Below, one piece after another: positions 49,982 through 57,969 of a stretch of 64,000 nt of DNA; positions within the stretch are counted from its first letter, which is position 1, and the number at the start of each line of letters is the position of its first letter. The translations under genes and the position numbers were made by a program. The DNA comes from Wagnerdoeblera intermedia (lineage in GTDB: Bacteria; Pseudomonadota; Alphaproteobacteria; Rhodobacterales; Rhodobacteraceae). The DNA is taken from NCBI RefSeq assembly GCF_042647465.1, contig NZ_JBHRVN010000004.1; one strand, 5' to 3'. Below the pieces are notes generated by a model, which worked only from the letters and a program-made list of their open reading frames with translations, was not told the DNA's origin and made no database searches.

Positions 49982-50335
49982 ATGGAAAATATCGTCCTCA
50001 CCGTTCATCTGATCCTCGCGCTTGCGCTGGTGGGGGTTGTCCTGCTGCAGCGCTCTGAGGGCGGTGGCCTTGGAATCGGCGGGGGCGGCGGTGGCGTCGT
50101 CTCGGGCCGCGCGGCCGCGACCGCAATGAGCAAGGTCACCTGGGGCCTCGCAATCGCCTTTATCTGCACCTCGCTCGCGCTGACCGTTCTGGCGCGTCAG
50201 GATGCTGCTAGCTCTTCGGTCGTTGATACCGTTCCGGGTGCCGATGGTCAGATGACCGCTCCGGCTGCTCCGGGCTCGGATCTGCTGCCGCCTGGCATCG
50301 GCAATCAGCCGCTGACGCCGCCGCGCGTCGACTGA
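49982..50335 (+). CDS. secG: Preprotein translocase subunit SecG
   Basis: Small subunit of the SecYEG channel. The 117 residues contain helix 1 (ENIVLTVHLILALALVGVVL), a glycine-rich loop with RSEGGGLGIGGGGGGVVSGR, and helix 2 (TWGLAIAFICTSLALTVLA). The C-terminal Ala/Pro-rich tail is longer than in E. coli, as usual in alphaproteobacteria. pyrG follows after 136 bases, the standard order in the family. Confidence 0.95.
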   Translation: MENIVLTVHLILALALVGVVLLQRSEGGGLGIGGGGGGVVSGRAAATAMSKVTWGLAIAFICTSLALTVLARQDAASSSVVDTVPGADGQMTAPAAPGSDLLPPGIGNQPLTPPRVD

Positions 50336-50471
50336 TCCCTACCTGCTGCATTCGCTGCCTGCGCGCCCGGGTCACATGGGCGCGCATTGCATTTGGGGGA
50401 TCGGATCCTTATGATCTGACTCCCGTGATCCTGCGATTCTGCTATTCGCTCGCCAACTCACGGAGGCCGCC

Positions 50472-52115
50472 TTGGCACGTTATATCTTCATTACCGGCGG
50501 CGTTGTTTCGTCCCTTGGTAAAGGGCTGGCTTCGGCCGCTCTTGGCGCTTTGCTTCAGGCCCGCGGCTATTCCGTGCGTCTGCGCAAGCTCGACCCCTAT
50601 CTGAACGTCGATCCCGGCACGATGTCGCCTTTTGAACATGGCGAAGTCTTTGTGACCGATGACGGCGCGGAAACTGACCTCGACCTTGGCCACTATGAGC
50701 GCTTCACCGGTGTCTCGGCGCGCAAGACCGACTCGATCTCCTCGGGCCGGATCTATTCCAACGTGCTTGAGCGCGAGCGCCGTGGTGATTACCTCGGCAA
50801 GACCATTCAGGTCGTCCCCCATGTCACCAATGAAATCAAAGACTACCTTCGCATCGGCGAAGATGAGGTCGATTTCATGCTGTGTGAAATCGGCGGCACT
50901 GTGGGCGACATTGAGGGTCTGCCCTTCTTTGAAGCCATCCGTCAGTTCATCCATGAGCGTCCGCGCGGTGAATGCATCCTGATGCACCTGACGCTGCTGC
51001 CCTATCTGGCCGCTTCGGGTGAGCTGAAGACCAAACCGACTCAGCATTCCGTGAAAGAGCTGCAGTCGATCGGTCTGGCACCTGACGTCCTCGTCTGCCG
51101 CTCGGAGCACCCGATTCCTGAGCGTGAGCGCGAGAAGATAGCTCTCTTTTGCAACGTGCGCAAAGAGCATGTGATCCCGGCCTATGACCTGAAGACCATC
51201 TATCAGGCACCGCTGGCCTATCACGCCGAAGGTCTCGATACGGCCGTGCTGAATGCCTTTGGCATTGAGCCTGCGCCGAAGCCGAATCTGGCCCGCTGGG
51301 AAGACGTCATGGACCGCATGACCAACCCGGAAGGCGAGGTGCGTGTCGCCATCGTCGGCAAATACACCCAGCTCGAAGACGCCTATAAGTCGATCGCCGA
51401 AGCGCTGACCCATGGTGGCATGGCCAACCGTGTGAAAGTGCGCGCGGAATGGATTGATGCAGAGATCTTTGACAAAGAAGATCCGGCCCCCTTCCTCGAA
51501 GGCTTCCATGCGATCCTCGTTCCGGGTGGCTTTGGTGAGCGCGGGACCGAAGGCAAGATCAAAGCGGCCCGCTTTGCGCGTGAAAAGAAGGTGCCTTACA
51601 TGGGCATCTGTCTGGGCATGCAGATGGCCGTCATTGAAGCCGCGCGGAACCTTGCCGGTATCAAAGACGCAGGCTCGGAAGAGTTCGACCATGAAGCCGG
51701 TGAAAAGCGTTTCACCCCGGTGGTTTACCATCTGAAAGAATGGGTGCAGGGCAACCATAAGGTTGAGCGTAAGGCGACGGATGACAAGGGCGGCACCATG
51801 CGCCTTGGCGCCTATTCGGCGAAGCTGGTCCCCGGCAGCCGCGTGGCCGAAGTCTATGGCACCACCGAGATCGAAGAGCGTCACCGCCACCGTTATGAGG
51901 TCGATGCCCGCTATATGGAGCAGCTGGAAGGCTGCGGCCTGAAGTTCTCGGGCCTTTCGCCCGACGGCAAGCTGCCTGAGATCGTCGAGGTGGAAGATCA
52001 CCCGTGGTATATCGGCGTGCAGTTCCACCCGGAGCTGAAGTCGAAACCCTTTGAGCCCCATCCGCTCTTTGCCGATTTCATCCGTGCGGCGACGGAAAAT
52101 TCGCGCCTGGTCTGA
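50472..52115 (+). CDS. pyrG: CTP synthase
   Basis: Aminates UTP to CTP with glutamine and ATP. The 547 residues start with TTG (GGAGG 5 bases upstream; no ATG gives the correct N-terminus MARYIFITGGVVSSLGKG). The synthetase domain shows that P-loop and a DPYLNVDPGTMSPFEHGEVFV block; the glutamine amidotransferase domain has nucleophile Cys380 in MGICLGMQ and the His/Glu pair in VQFHPELKSKP. The start codon may keep expression moderate. Confidence 0.97.
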   Translation: MARYIFITGGVVSSLGKGLASAALGALLQARGYSVRLRKLDPYLNVDPGTMSPFEHGEVFVTDDGAETDLDLGHYERFTGVSARKTDSISSGRIYSNVLERERRGDYLGKTIQVVPHVTNEIKDYLRIGEDEVDFMLCEIGGTVGDIEGLPFFEAIRQFIHERPRGECILMHLTLLPYLAASGELKTKPTQHSVKELQSIGLAPDVLVCRSEHPIPEREREKIALFCNVRKEHVIPAYDLKTIYQAPLAYHAEGLDTAVLNAFGIEPAPKPNLARWEDVMDRMTNPEGEVRVAIVGKYTQLEDAYKSIAEALTHGGMANRVKVRAEWIDAEIFDKEDPAPFLEGFHAILVPGGFGERGTEGKIKAARFAREKKVPYMGICLGMQMAVIEAARNLAGIKDAGSEEFDHEAGEKRFTPVVYHLKEWVQGNHKVERKATDDKGGTMRLGAYSAKLVPGSRVAEVYGTTEIEERHRHRYEVDARYMEQLEGCGLKFSGLSPDGKLPEIVEVEDHPWYIGVQFHPELKSKPFEPHPLFADFIRAATENSRLV

Positions 52116-52136
52116 GGTCTTCAGAGCAGCGCAGAC

Positions 52137-52164
52137 AAACCCCGGCCCTTCCGGCCGGGGTTTT
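52137..52164 (+). terminator. Terminator after pyrG
   Basis: CCCCGGCC (52140-52147), loop CTTCC, GGCCGGGG (52153-52160), with AAA before and TTTT after. Confidence 0.92.
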
Positions 52165-52315
52165 CTTTTGCCCGATGCCAGATGCAGGGTTGAGGGCTGT
52201 AACCTTCACCTGAGGCGCTACCCGGGCGCTTTGCGCCGTGGTTGCGGGACGTCAGGGGGCGGGTCGCGCCCGGGGCAGGGGGGGGCGCTCTCCCCGCGCG
52301 GTGAAGGGCTTTAAT

Positions 52316-52334
52316 TCCTTCCATATTGGAAGGA
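52316..52334. promoter_or_regulatory. Perfect inverted repeat upstream of the VOC gene
   Basis: TCCTTCCA (52316-52323), spacer TAT, TGGAAGGA (52327-52334). A dyad of 8-base arms in the promoter region of a LysR-linked operon is a strong operator candidate, possibly for the LysR protein at 54262, although the TTCC-N-GGAA form is not a canonical T-N11-A site. Confidence 0.5.
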
Positions 52335-52377
52335 GTTTATCGCAATCACACTCACTTTTGCAGCAATCAACGGAAGT

Positions 52378-52404
52378 GCATATTCAGGGCAACGCATATT
52401 CAGG
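52378..52404. repeat. Direct repeat GCATATTCAGG x2
   Basis: GCATATTCAGG at 52378-52388 and 52394-52404, identical over 11 bases with a 16-base period, 35 bases before the VOC gene start. Candidate protein binding sites or promoter duplication. Confidence 0.5.
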
Positions 52405-52438
52405 CCCGGGCGTTGGTCCCAGGGCATGGGAGACCGAA

Positions 52439-53272
52439 ATGAGCAATCCGACCGGAAGCAGCCTTCACATGGGGCGCGTCGCCCTGACCGTCCGCGATCT
52501 GGACAAAGTGGGACGTTACTACGAAGAGGTGATCGGCCTTCACCCGATGGGCCGGGATGGCGAGACGGCTCGGTATGGTGCGGGATCCGAGGTTCTGCTC
52601 GAATTGCGCCAGGATCGAGCAGAAAGGCAGCGCAGCGCAAGAGAGGCCGGGCTTTTCCACACGGCCTTCCTGCTGCCCTCGCGTGCGGATCTCGGGGCCT
52701 GGGTGAAACAGGCGATTGCGCAGCAGGCTCCGGTCAGCGGCGTTGCCGATCACCTCGTCTCGGAAGCCATCTATCTCAATGATCCCGAAGGCAACGGCAT
52801 TGAGATTTACATCGACCGGCCCCGGGATCAATGGTCCTGGAAAGACGGTCTGGTCGAAATGTCGAGCGATCCGCTCGATATCGAGGGCATCGTGAAATCG
52901 GCAGGCTCTGTAAAATGGCAGGGTGTCCCTGAAGGGTCGGTGGTGGGCCATGTGCATCTTCAGGTGGGCTCTGTGGCAGAGGCGCAGAAGTTCTACACCG
53001 GCGATCTGGGGCTTGATGTGACCTGCCATTACCCGGGCGCGGTCTTTATGGCGGCCGATGGCTATCACCACCATATCGCGGCCAATGTGTGGAACAGCCG
53101 CAATGCGGGGCCGCGCGACATGCCCTCAACGGGGCTTTCCGATATGGAAATCCGTGTCGATGCCGCCCGCGCGGTGGAACTGCGGCGCGCCGCCGGACTT
53201 AACGCTGAGAGCCCGCTTGGGTTTGAGCTGCGCGATCCCTGGAACACCCCCATCACCATCCGCGCGGTCTGA
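52439..53272 (+). CDS. VOC-family extradiol dioxygenase-like protein (CatE-type)
   Basis: Two glyoxalase/bleomycin-type modules (277 residues), the layout of catechol-2,3-dioxygenase CatE and related proteins that cleave catechols or detoxify them. Candidate metal ligands lie in LFHTAFLLPS, NGIEIYIDRP, VGHVHLQVG and YHHHIAANVW. The first module starts LHMGRVALTVRDLD, where the family usually has His at the Arg position, so the first-module site may not bind metal. GGGAGA sits 5 bases before the ATG. The next gene, a glutathionyl-hydroquinone reductase, follows after 17 bases, pointing to hydroquinone or catechol handling. Confidence 0.85.
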   Translation: MSNPTGSSLHMGRVALTVRDLDKVGRYYEEVIGLHPMGRDGETARYGAGSEVLLELRQDRAERQRSAREAGLFHTAFLLPSRADLGAWVKQAIAQQAPVSGVADHLVSEAIYLNDPEGNGIEIYIDRPRDQWSWKDGLVEMSSDPLDIEGIVKSAGSVKWQGVPEGSVVGHVHLQVGSVAEAQKFYTGDLGLDVTCHYPGAVFMAADGYHHHIAANVWNSRNAGPRDMPSTGLSDMEIRVDAARAVELRRAAGLNAESPLGFELRDPWNTPITIRAV

Positions 53273-53289
53273 GACAGAGGAAGAGTGAC

Positions 53290-54258
53290 ATGCTGGTAAA
53301 TGGCAAATGGACCGAAGACTGGCAGCCGGTTCAGGCGAAAGACGAGAAGGGGGGCTTTGTCCGTCAGGTCTCGGGCTTTCGCAACTGGGTCACGCCGGAC
53401 GGGGCCGCAGGCCCCACCGGTGAGGGCGGCTTTGAAGCCGAGGCCGGACGCTATCACCTTTATGTGGCACTCATCTGTCCTTGGGCTTCGCGCACGCTGA
53501 TCGCACGGCGCATGAAAGGCCTGACCGGGGTGGTGTCGGTCTCGGTGGTGGAGCCGGAACTCAGCCCCCAGGGCTGGCGCTTCGGGGAGGTGGAGGGGCC
53601 GCAGTTCACCGGGCCGGATCAGGTGAATGGTGCCACCTATATGCATGAGATCTACACCAAAGCCGATCCGGTCTTTTCCGGCCGTGCCACGGTCCCGGTG
53701 CTTTGGGATAAAAAGCGCGGCACCATCGTGAACAATGAATCCGCCGATATCCTGCGGATGTTCAACTCGGGTTTCGGTGATCTTGCCTCCGGACCGGACC
53801 TCTTCCCTGAGGATCTGCGCGAGGGGATTGAGGCGATCAATGCCGAGATCTACCCCGCGCTCAACAATGGTGTCTATCGCGCGGGCTTCGCCACCACTCA
53901 ACTGGCTTATGAGGAGGCCTATGAAGGCGTTTTCGCCTGCCTCGATAAGCTGGAGGAGCGTCTGCACCGCACCGGCCCCTGGCTGATGGGCACGCGCTTC
54001 ACGGAGGCCGATGTGCGGCTCTTCGTGACCCTCGTGCGCTTTGATGCGGCCTATCACGGGCTTTTCAAATGCAACCGCCGCCGCATCGCGGATTATCCGG
54101 CGCTGCAGAGCTACCTTGAGCGCGCGATGAATATTCCCGGTGTGCGCGAGACGGTGAATATCGATCACGTCAAACGCGGATATTACTCGATCAAAACGCT
54201 GAACCCGAACGGGATCGTGCCAAAAGGTCCCGATCTGCCCTGGCTGCGCCGGGAGTAA
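53290..54258 (+). CDS. Glutathionyl-hydroquinone reductase (Xi-class GST)
   Basis: Reduces glutathionyl-hydroquinones to free hydroquinones with glutathione; the ECM4/YqjG/PcpF family. The 322 residues have a family N-terminus, the catalytic Cys63 in LICPWASRT, YTKADP, VPVLWDKKRGTIVNNESADILRM, and the C-terminal helical domain with GVYRAGFATTQLAYEEA and DVRLFVTLVRFDAAYHGLFK(C). All signature residues are present. Its position after a VOC dioxygenase suggests co-operation on quinone-type aromatic substrates. Confidence 0.94.
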   Translation: MLVNGKWTEDWQPVQAKDEKGGFVRQVSGFRNWVTPDGAAGPTGEGGFEAEAGRYHLYVALICPWASRTLIARRMKGLTGVVSVSVVEPELSPQGWRFGEVEGPQFTGPDQVNGATYMHEIYTKADPVFSGRATVPVLWDKKRGTIVNNESADILRMFNSGFGDLASGPDLFPEDLREGIEAINAEIYPALNNGVYRAGFATTQLAYEEAYEGVFACLDKLEERLHRTGPWLMGTRFTEADVRLFVTLVRFDAAYHGLFKCNRRRIADYPALQSYLERAMNIPGVRETVNIDHVKRGYYSIKTLNPNGIVPKGPDLPWLRRE

Positions 54259-54261
54259 GCC

Positions 54262-55161
54262 GTGGACCGCCTTGCCTGCGACCGCATGTTTGTCTCGGTG
54301 CTCGATACGGGCAGTTTTGCAGCGGCCGCACGGCGGCTGCAGACCTCAACGGGGCAGGCCTCGCGCCTGGTGGCGCGGCTGGAGGCGGATCTGGGGGTGC
54401 AGCTTCTCAACCGCACTACGCGGGCGCTGGCCCCCACAGAGGCGGGGCAGGTCTATTATGAGCGCATGAAGGATCTTCTCGCCGAGATGGAAGCGCTTGA
54501 GACCTCGGTGCGCAGCCAGTCGGGGCTGGCGGCCGGGCGGCTCAGGGTCTCGGCACCGGTGACCTTTGGCACGAGGCGGCTGGTGCCTTTGATGATGCGC
54601 TTTGCCGCGGACTACCCGGCGATCCGGCTGGACGTGCAGTTCTCGGACCGGGTGGTGAACCTCCTGGAAGAGGGCTTTGATCTGGCGGTTCGGGTCGGAA
54701 TGGCCCCCGACAGCAGCCTGATTGCCCGCCGGCTTGGCGAGACGCGGCTGATCACTCTGGCCGCACCGGCCTATCTTGAGGCCCGGGGTCTGCCCGAGAG
54801 GCCCGAGGATCTGGCCGGGCATGATCTGATCCTCGACAGCAATATGCGCGACCCGACGCGCTGGAGCTTTCGCGGCGCAGAGCCTGTGGGGGTCACCGGA
54901 CGGCTTCGCTTTTCCAATGCGGAGGCCTGCCTGACTGCGGCGCTTTCGGGCTTCGGCATCACACGCTTGCCGGATTTCGTCGCCGGAGAGGCGCTGGCCT
55001 CAGGCGCGCTGCGGGAAGTTCTGTCCGAGTTTGAGCCCGCGGCCATCCCCATCCACGTGGTCTGGCCGCCCGGCCGCCATCTGGCAGGCAAAGTCCGCGC
55101 GCTGGTGGATGCACTGGCCCAGGACTTCGGGCGCAGGGAAAATCCGACCTCTTCCTTGTGA
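54262..55161 (+). CDS. LysR-family transcriptional regulator
   Basis: Regulator of 299 residues with an N-terminal winged HTH (MFVSVLDTGSFAAAARRLQT, ASRLVARLEADLGVQLLNR) and a C-terminal periplasmic-binding-like effector domain (SAPVTFGTRRLVPLMMRF, DLAVRVGMAPDSSLIARRL). Starts with GTG 3 bases after the reductase stop and on the same strand, unlike the usual divergent LysR layout, so it is probably autogenously linked to the operon. It likely controls the dioxygenase/reductase pair and possibly the operon that follows. Confidence 0.93.
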   Translation: MDRLACDRMFVSVLDTGSFAAAARRLQTSTGQASRLVARLEADLGVQLLNRTTRALAPTEAGQVYYERMKDLLAEMEALETSVRSQSGLAAGRLRVSAPVTFGTRRLVPLMMRFAADYPAIRLDVQFSDRVVNLLEEGFDLAVRVGMAPDSSLIARRLGETRLITLAAPAYLEARGLPERPEDLAGHDLILDSNMRDPTRWSFRGAEPVGVTGRLRFSNAEACLTAALSGFGITRLPDFVAGEALASGALREVLSEFEPAAIPIHVVWPPGRHLAGKVRALVDALAQDFGRRENPTSSL

Positions 55162-55169
55162 GCCGGGGA

Positions 55170-55197
55170 TTGCGTTGCTACATCAGTGGGGTAACGC
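55170..55197 (+). promoter_or_regulatory. Weak promoter candidate for the ketosynthase operon
   Basis: TTGCGT (55170-55175), a 16-base spacer and TAACGC (55192-55197) lie in the 60-base gap between lysR and the ketosynthase gene. The match is poor, so read-through from lysR is an equally good explanation. Confidence 0.25.
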
Positions 55198-55221
55198 GTT
55201 CGCAGGAAATGAGGTCAGCCC

Positions 55222-56199
55222 ATGCACATCACGCTTTGTGGCACGGGTTCGGCGCTGCCGCAGCGTCGCCTGACATCTTTCGAAATTGATGACCGCCTCG
55301 GCCGTCCTGCCGGATGGCTTGAGGGGGCCTGCGGGGTGCGCAGCCGCTATGAGGCGGGGCCGGGCGAAGATCAGATGACCCTCGCCGCCGGGGCGGCACG
55401 TCAGGCGCTCTCTGCGGCCGGCATCTCTGCAGCCGATCTCTCGCTGGTGATCGGTGCCTCGGCAGTGCCCTATCAGCCGCTGCCTGCCACGGCACCGCTG
55501 CTCGCCGGGCAGCTTGGCGTGGCAGAGGGGCAGGTCGCGGCCTTTGATGTGAACAGTTCCTGCCTGAGCTTTGTGACCGGTTTTGAGGTGGCCGCCCGGA
55601 TGCTGGGGGCCGGGCAATACGGGCTCGTTTTCTCCTCTGAGCTGGCCTCACGTGCGCTTCCCTGGGCAGAAGCGCCTGAGGTGGCAGGGCTTTTCGGTGA
55701 CGGCGCGGGGGCGGCCGTGCTGCGCGGCGGCGGATCGGGGCGGCTGGCGGCTGCGCTTTTGCGCAGCTACCCCTCGGGCTGGGAGGGCTGTTCGATCGGC
55801 TCAGGCGGCACGCGCTATGACTATCATCATGAAGGCGAAGATTTTGCCCGCAACGCGGTCTTCCGCATGGACGGGCGCGAGTTGTTCCGCCTGACCGTGC
55901 GGCATTTCGCAAGCTTCGTGAAGGATCTTCTGGACCTTGCGGGCTGGCGCGGGGGGCCCGATCTGGTGATCCCCCATCAGGCCAGTCCCGGCGGGCTGGC
56001 GCATATGATCCGTCTGACCGGTTTTGCGCCGGAGCGGGTGGTCGATGTGGCGGCGGATTACGGCAATCAGATCGCGGCCTCTATCCCGTTGGTGCTTGAT
56101 CTTGCGCGGCGTGAGGGGCGGGTCAGCCCCGGCACGAAGGTGCTGATCCTCGGCACTTCGGCGGGGGTTTCTTTCGGCGGTCTGGCACTGGAGATTTAA
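55222..56199 (+). CDS. KASIII-type ketosynthase (OleA-like), first gene of an uncharacterised operon
   Basis: Thiolase-fold condensing enzyme of 325 residues, with the FabH-type catalytic triad Cys114 (in DVNSSCLSFVTG), His252 (in IPHQAS) and Asn282 (in YGNQIAAS). It should form a beta-ketoacyl product from an acyl donor and a malonyl- or acyl-thioester. It is not housekeeping FabH by context: it sits with a 3beta-HSD-like reductase, hydrolase, adenylating enzyme, acyltransferase and oxygenase rather than plsX and ihfA. The reductase gene starts 1 base after its stop. No acyl carrier protein gene is in the window. Donor specificity is unknown. Confidence 0.87.
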   Translation: MHITLCGTGSALPQRRLTSFEIDDRLGRPAGWLEGACGVRSRYEAGPGEDQMTLAAGAARQALSAAGISAADLSLVIGASAVPYQPLPATAPLLAGQLGVAEGQVAAFDVNSSCLSFVTGFEVAARMLGAGQYGLVFSSELASRALPWAEAPEVAGLFGDGAGAAVLRGGGSGRLAAALLRSYPSGWEGCSIGSGGTRYDYHHEGEDFARNAVFRMDGRELFRLTVRHFASFVKDLLDLAGWRGGPDLVIPHQASPGGLAHMIRLTGFAPERVVDVAADYGNQIAASIPLVLDLARREGRVSPGTKVLILGTSAGVSFGGLALEI

Positions 56200-56200
56200 G

Positions 56201-57172
56201 ATGCGCATCCTTGTCACCGGAGCGACCGGATTTTTAGGCGGCGCGCTGATCCGCAACCTCGCACGAGAGGGGCGCGGGGTGGTGGGAACCGGGCGCAGCG
56301 GCGCGGCTTTGGCGGCGCTGCAGGCAGAGGGCATTCCTGCTCTCGCGGCAGATCTCTCACATCCCTCCTGCGTGGCGGCGTTGACGCTGGCAGGGCCTTT
56401 TGATGCAGTTGTGCATACGGCGGCGCTCTCCTCTCCCTTCGGGCCTCTGGAGGCGTTTCGCGCGGCCAATGTGACCGGCACCGTAAATGCGCTGGCGGTG
56501 GCGCGGGCCTGTGCGGTGCGCCGCTTTGTGCAGATCTCAAGCCCTGCGGTCGGTTTTGCGCCGCGCGATCAGATCAACCTCTCAGAGACCGCGCCGCTCC
56601 CCAAACCCATCAACCATTATGCCCGCACCAAGCGCGAGGCCGAAGACCTGGTCCTCGCCACCCCTGAGGTCGGTCCGGTCATTCTGCGCCCGCGCGGGAT
56701 CTATGGCGCCGGGGATACCGCGCTTCTGCCCCGCCTTCTGAAGGTTGCGAAGAGCCGTCCGCTGCCGATGCTGCGGGGCGGAAATGCCGCCATCGATCTG
56801 ACGCATGTGGATGACGTCATCTCTGCGATCCGCGCAGCCCTCGACGCGCCCGAGGCTGCAGAGGGCGCGGTTTATAACATCTCGGGCGGTGAGATGCTTT
56901 CGGTGGTTGATATCGTCGAGGCGGCCTGCGCGCGTTCCGGCTTTACGCCGCAGTGGCGGCCGCTGCCCTGGCGCGGGGCCATGGCTGTGGCCCGGATCGT
57001 TGAGTTCATAGCGCGCTTTCGCGGGTATGAGCCGATGATCACGCCCTATTCGCTGGCGCTTTTTGCTTTTCGGCAAAGTCTCGATCTCAGCCGCGCGCGC
57101 GAGGCGCTGGGCTGGCAGCCGCAGATCTCTTTCGAGGAAGGACTGCGGCGCACCTTCGGACATGCGCCATGA
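56201..57172 (+). CDS. NAD(P)-dependent 3beta-HSD/epimerase-type reductase (OleD-like)
   Basis: Extended short-chain dehydrogenase of 323 residues. The cofactor loop GATGFLGG lies at 7-14, the catalytic Tyr-Lys pair in NHYARTKREAE, and the substrate domain ends in a hydrophobic stretch. OleD, the reductase of the olefin pathway, has this same fold and pairs with OleA, so the neighbouring ketosynthase product is the likely substrate (inference). The stop overlaps the next start by 4 bases (ATGA). No other strong family assignment was evident. Confidence 0.87.
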   Translation: MRILVTGATGFLGGALIRNLAREGRGVVGTGRSGAALAALQAEGIPALAADLSHPSCVAALTLAGPFDAVVHTAALSSPFGPLEAFRAANVTGTVNALAVARACAVRRFVQISSPAVGFAPRDQINLSETAPLPKPINHYARTKREAEDLVLATPEVGPVILRPRGIYGAGDTALLPRLLKVAKSRPLPMLRGGNAAIDLTHVDDVISAIRAALDAPEAAEGAVYNISGGEMLSVVDIVEAACARSGFTPQWRPLPWRGAMAVARIVEFIARFRGYEPMITPYSLALFAFRQSLDLSRAREALGWQPQISFEEGLRRTFGHAP

Positions 57173-57969
57173 TCCCGGTTTTTGCCAACAGCGCCTTTGT
57201 GCCGGTGCGCCGCTTCCTCGTGCAGCGCGGCGGGGGCTTTTCCAGACTGCGGCTTAAGGTGCGCTACGGGCTTTTTCGTCACCCCGAAGCGGGGCCGGTG
57301 CTGATTGACACCGGTTACAGCTATGCGGTCACCGAAGGGGCCGGGCGCTCCCTGCCACTGAAGCTTTATGCCCGCGCTTTGCAGATTACTCCGGACGCGC
57401 AGCCGGTGGATTTTCTTGCCCGTCAGGGCCTGCGGCCTGCCGATATCAAAGTGGTGATCGTGACGCATTATCATGCCGATCACATCTCGGGGCTGGGGCT
57501 GTTTCCAAGGGCGCGGGTGATTGGCCATGGCGGTGCTCTGCGGGCGATCCGGGCGGCAGGCACCCTTGGAAATCTGCGCCACGGCGTCTTTCCGGAACTG
57601 CTGCCCGAAGATCTTGAAAGCCGCCTGACCGAGGTGGAGAGCCTGCCGCTGCGCGAAAGCCCGCCCTCGGGCCGCGATCTCTTTGGCGATGGTTCGGTGC
57701 TGGCCGTGGCACTGCCCGGACATGCTGAGGGACATTTCGGCCTCTGGTTTGCGCAGGCAAAGCTTCTTTACGCTGTCGATACCGAATGGGTGAAACAGGC
57801 CCTCTCACCGGGCGGCACCCCACCTGTGACATCCTCTCTGGTGGCAAGTGACACAACCTCTGCCGCCGACAGCCGCCGCTTTGTGCGCGAGGCGGAGGCG
57901 CGGGGGGCGAAAATCGTGCTCTGTCACGACCCTGCACCCACGCCCTTTGATGAGGGAGAGCCCGCATGA
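57169..57969 (+). CDS. Metallo-beta-lactamase-fold hydrolase
   Basis: The 266-residue protein carries the metal motif HYHADH at 100-105 and a later His in GHAEGHFGLWF, and Asp in AVDTEWV, so both zinc sites look complete. The N-terminal half has strand blocks VLIDTGYS typical of lactonase-like members. No signal peptide is present, so it acts in the cytoplasm. In this operon it might hydrolyse a thioester, lactone or CoA ester made by the other enzymes. The ANL gene overlaps its stop by 4 bases. Confidence 0.88.
   Translation: MIPVFANSAFVPVRRFLVQRGGGFSRLRLKVRYGLFRHPEAGPVLIDTGYSYAVTEGAGRSLPLKLYARALQITPDAQPVDFLARQGLRPADIKVVIVTHYHADHISGLGLFPRARVIGHGGALRAIRAAGTLGNLRHGVFPELLPEDLESRLTEVESLPLRESPPSGRDLFGDGSVLAVALPGHAEGHFGLWFAQAKLLYAVDTEWVKQALSPGGTPPVTSSLVASDTTSAADSRRFVREAEARGAKIVLCHDPAPTPFDEGEPA

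Larger units (their letters stand above)
52116..52438. other. Intergenic region between pyrG and the VOC gene
   Basis: About 320 bases. It holds the pyrG terminator, a GC-rich segment with no clear gene, then the promoter side of the catechol-type module with a perfect dyad at 52316-52334 and GCATATTCAGG direct repeats at 52378 and 52394. Confidence 0.6.

Noticed and set aside
50442..52061. A long minus-strand frame opposite pyrG
   Set aside because: Antisense shadow; pyrG has P-loop and Cys380 amidotransferase site in the sense frame.
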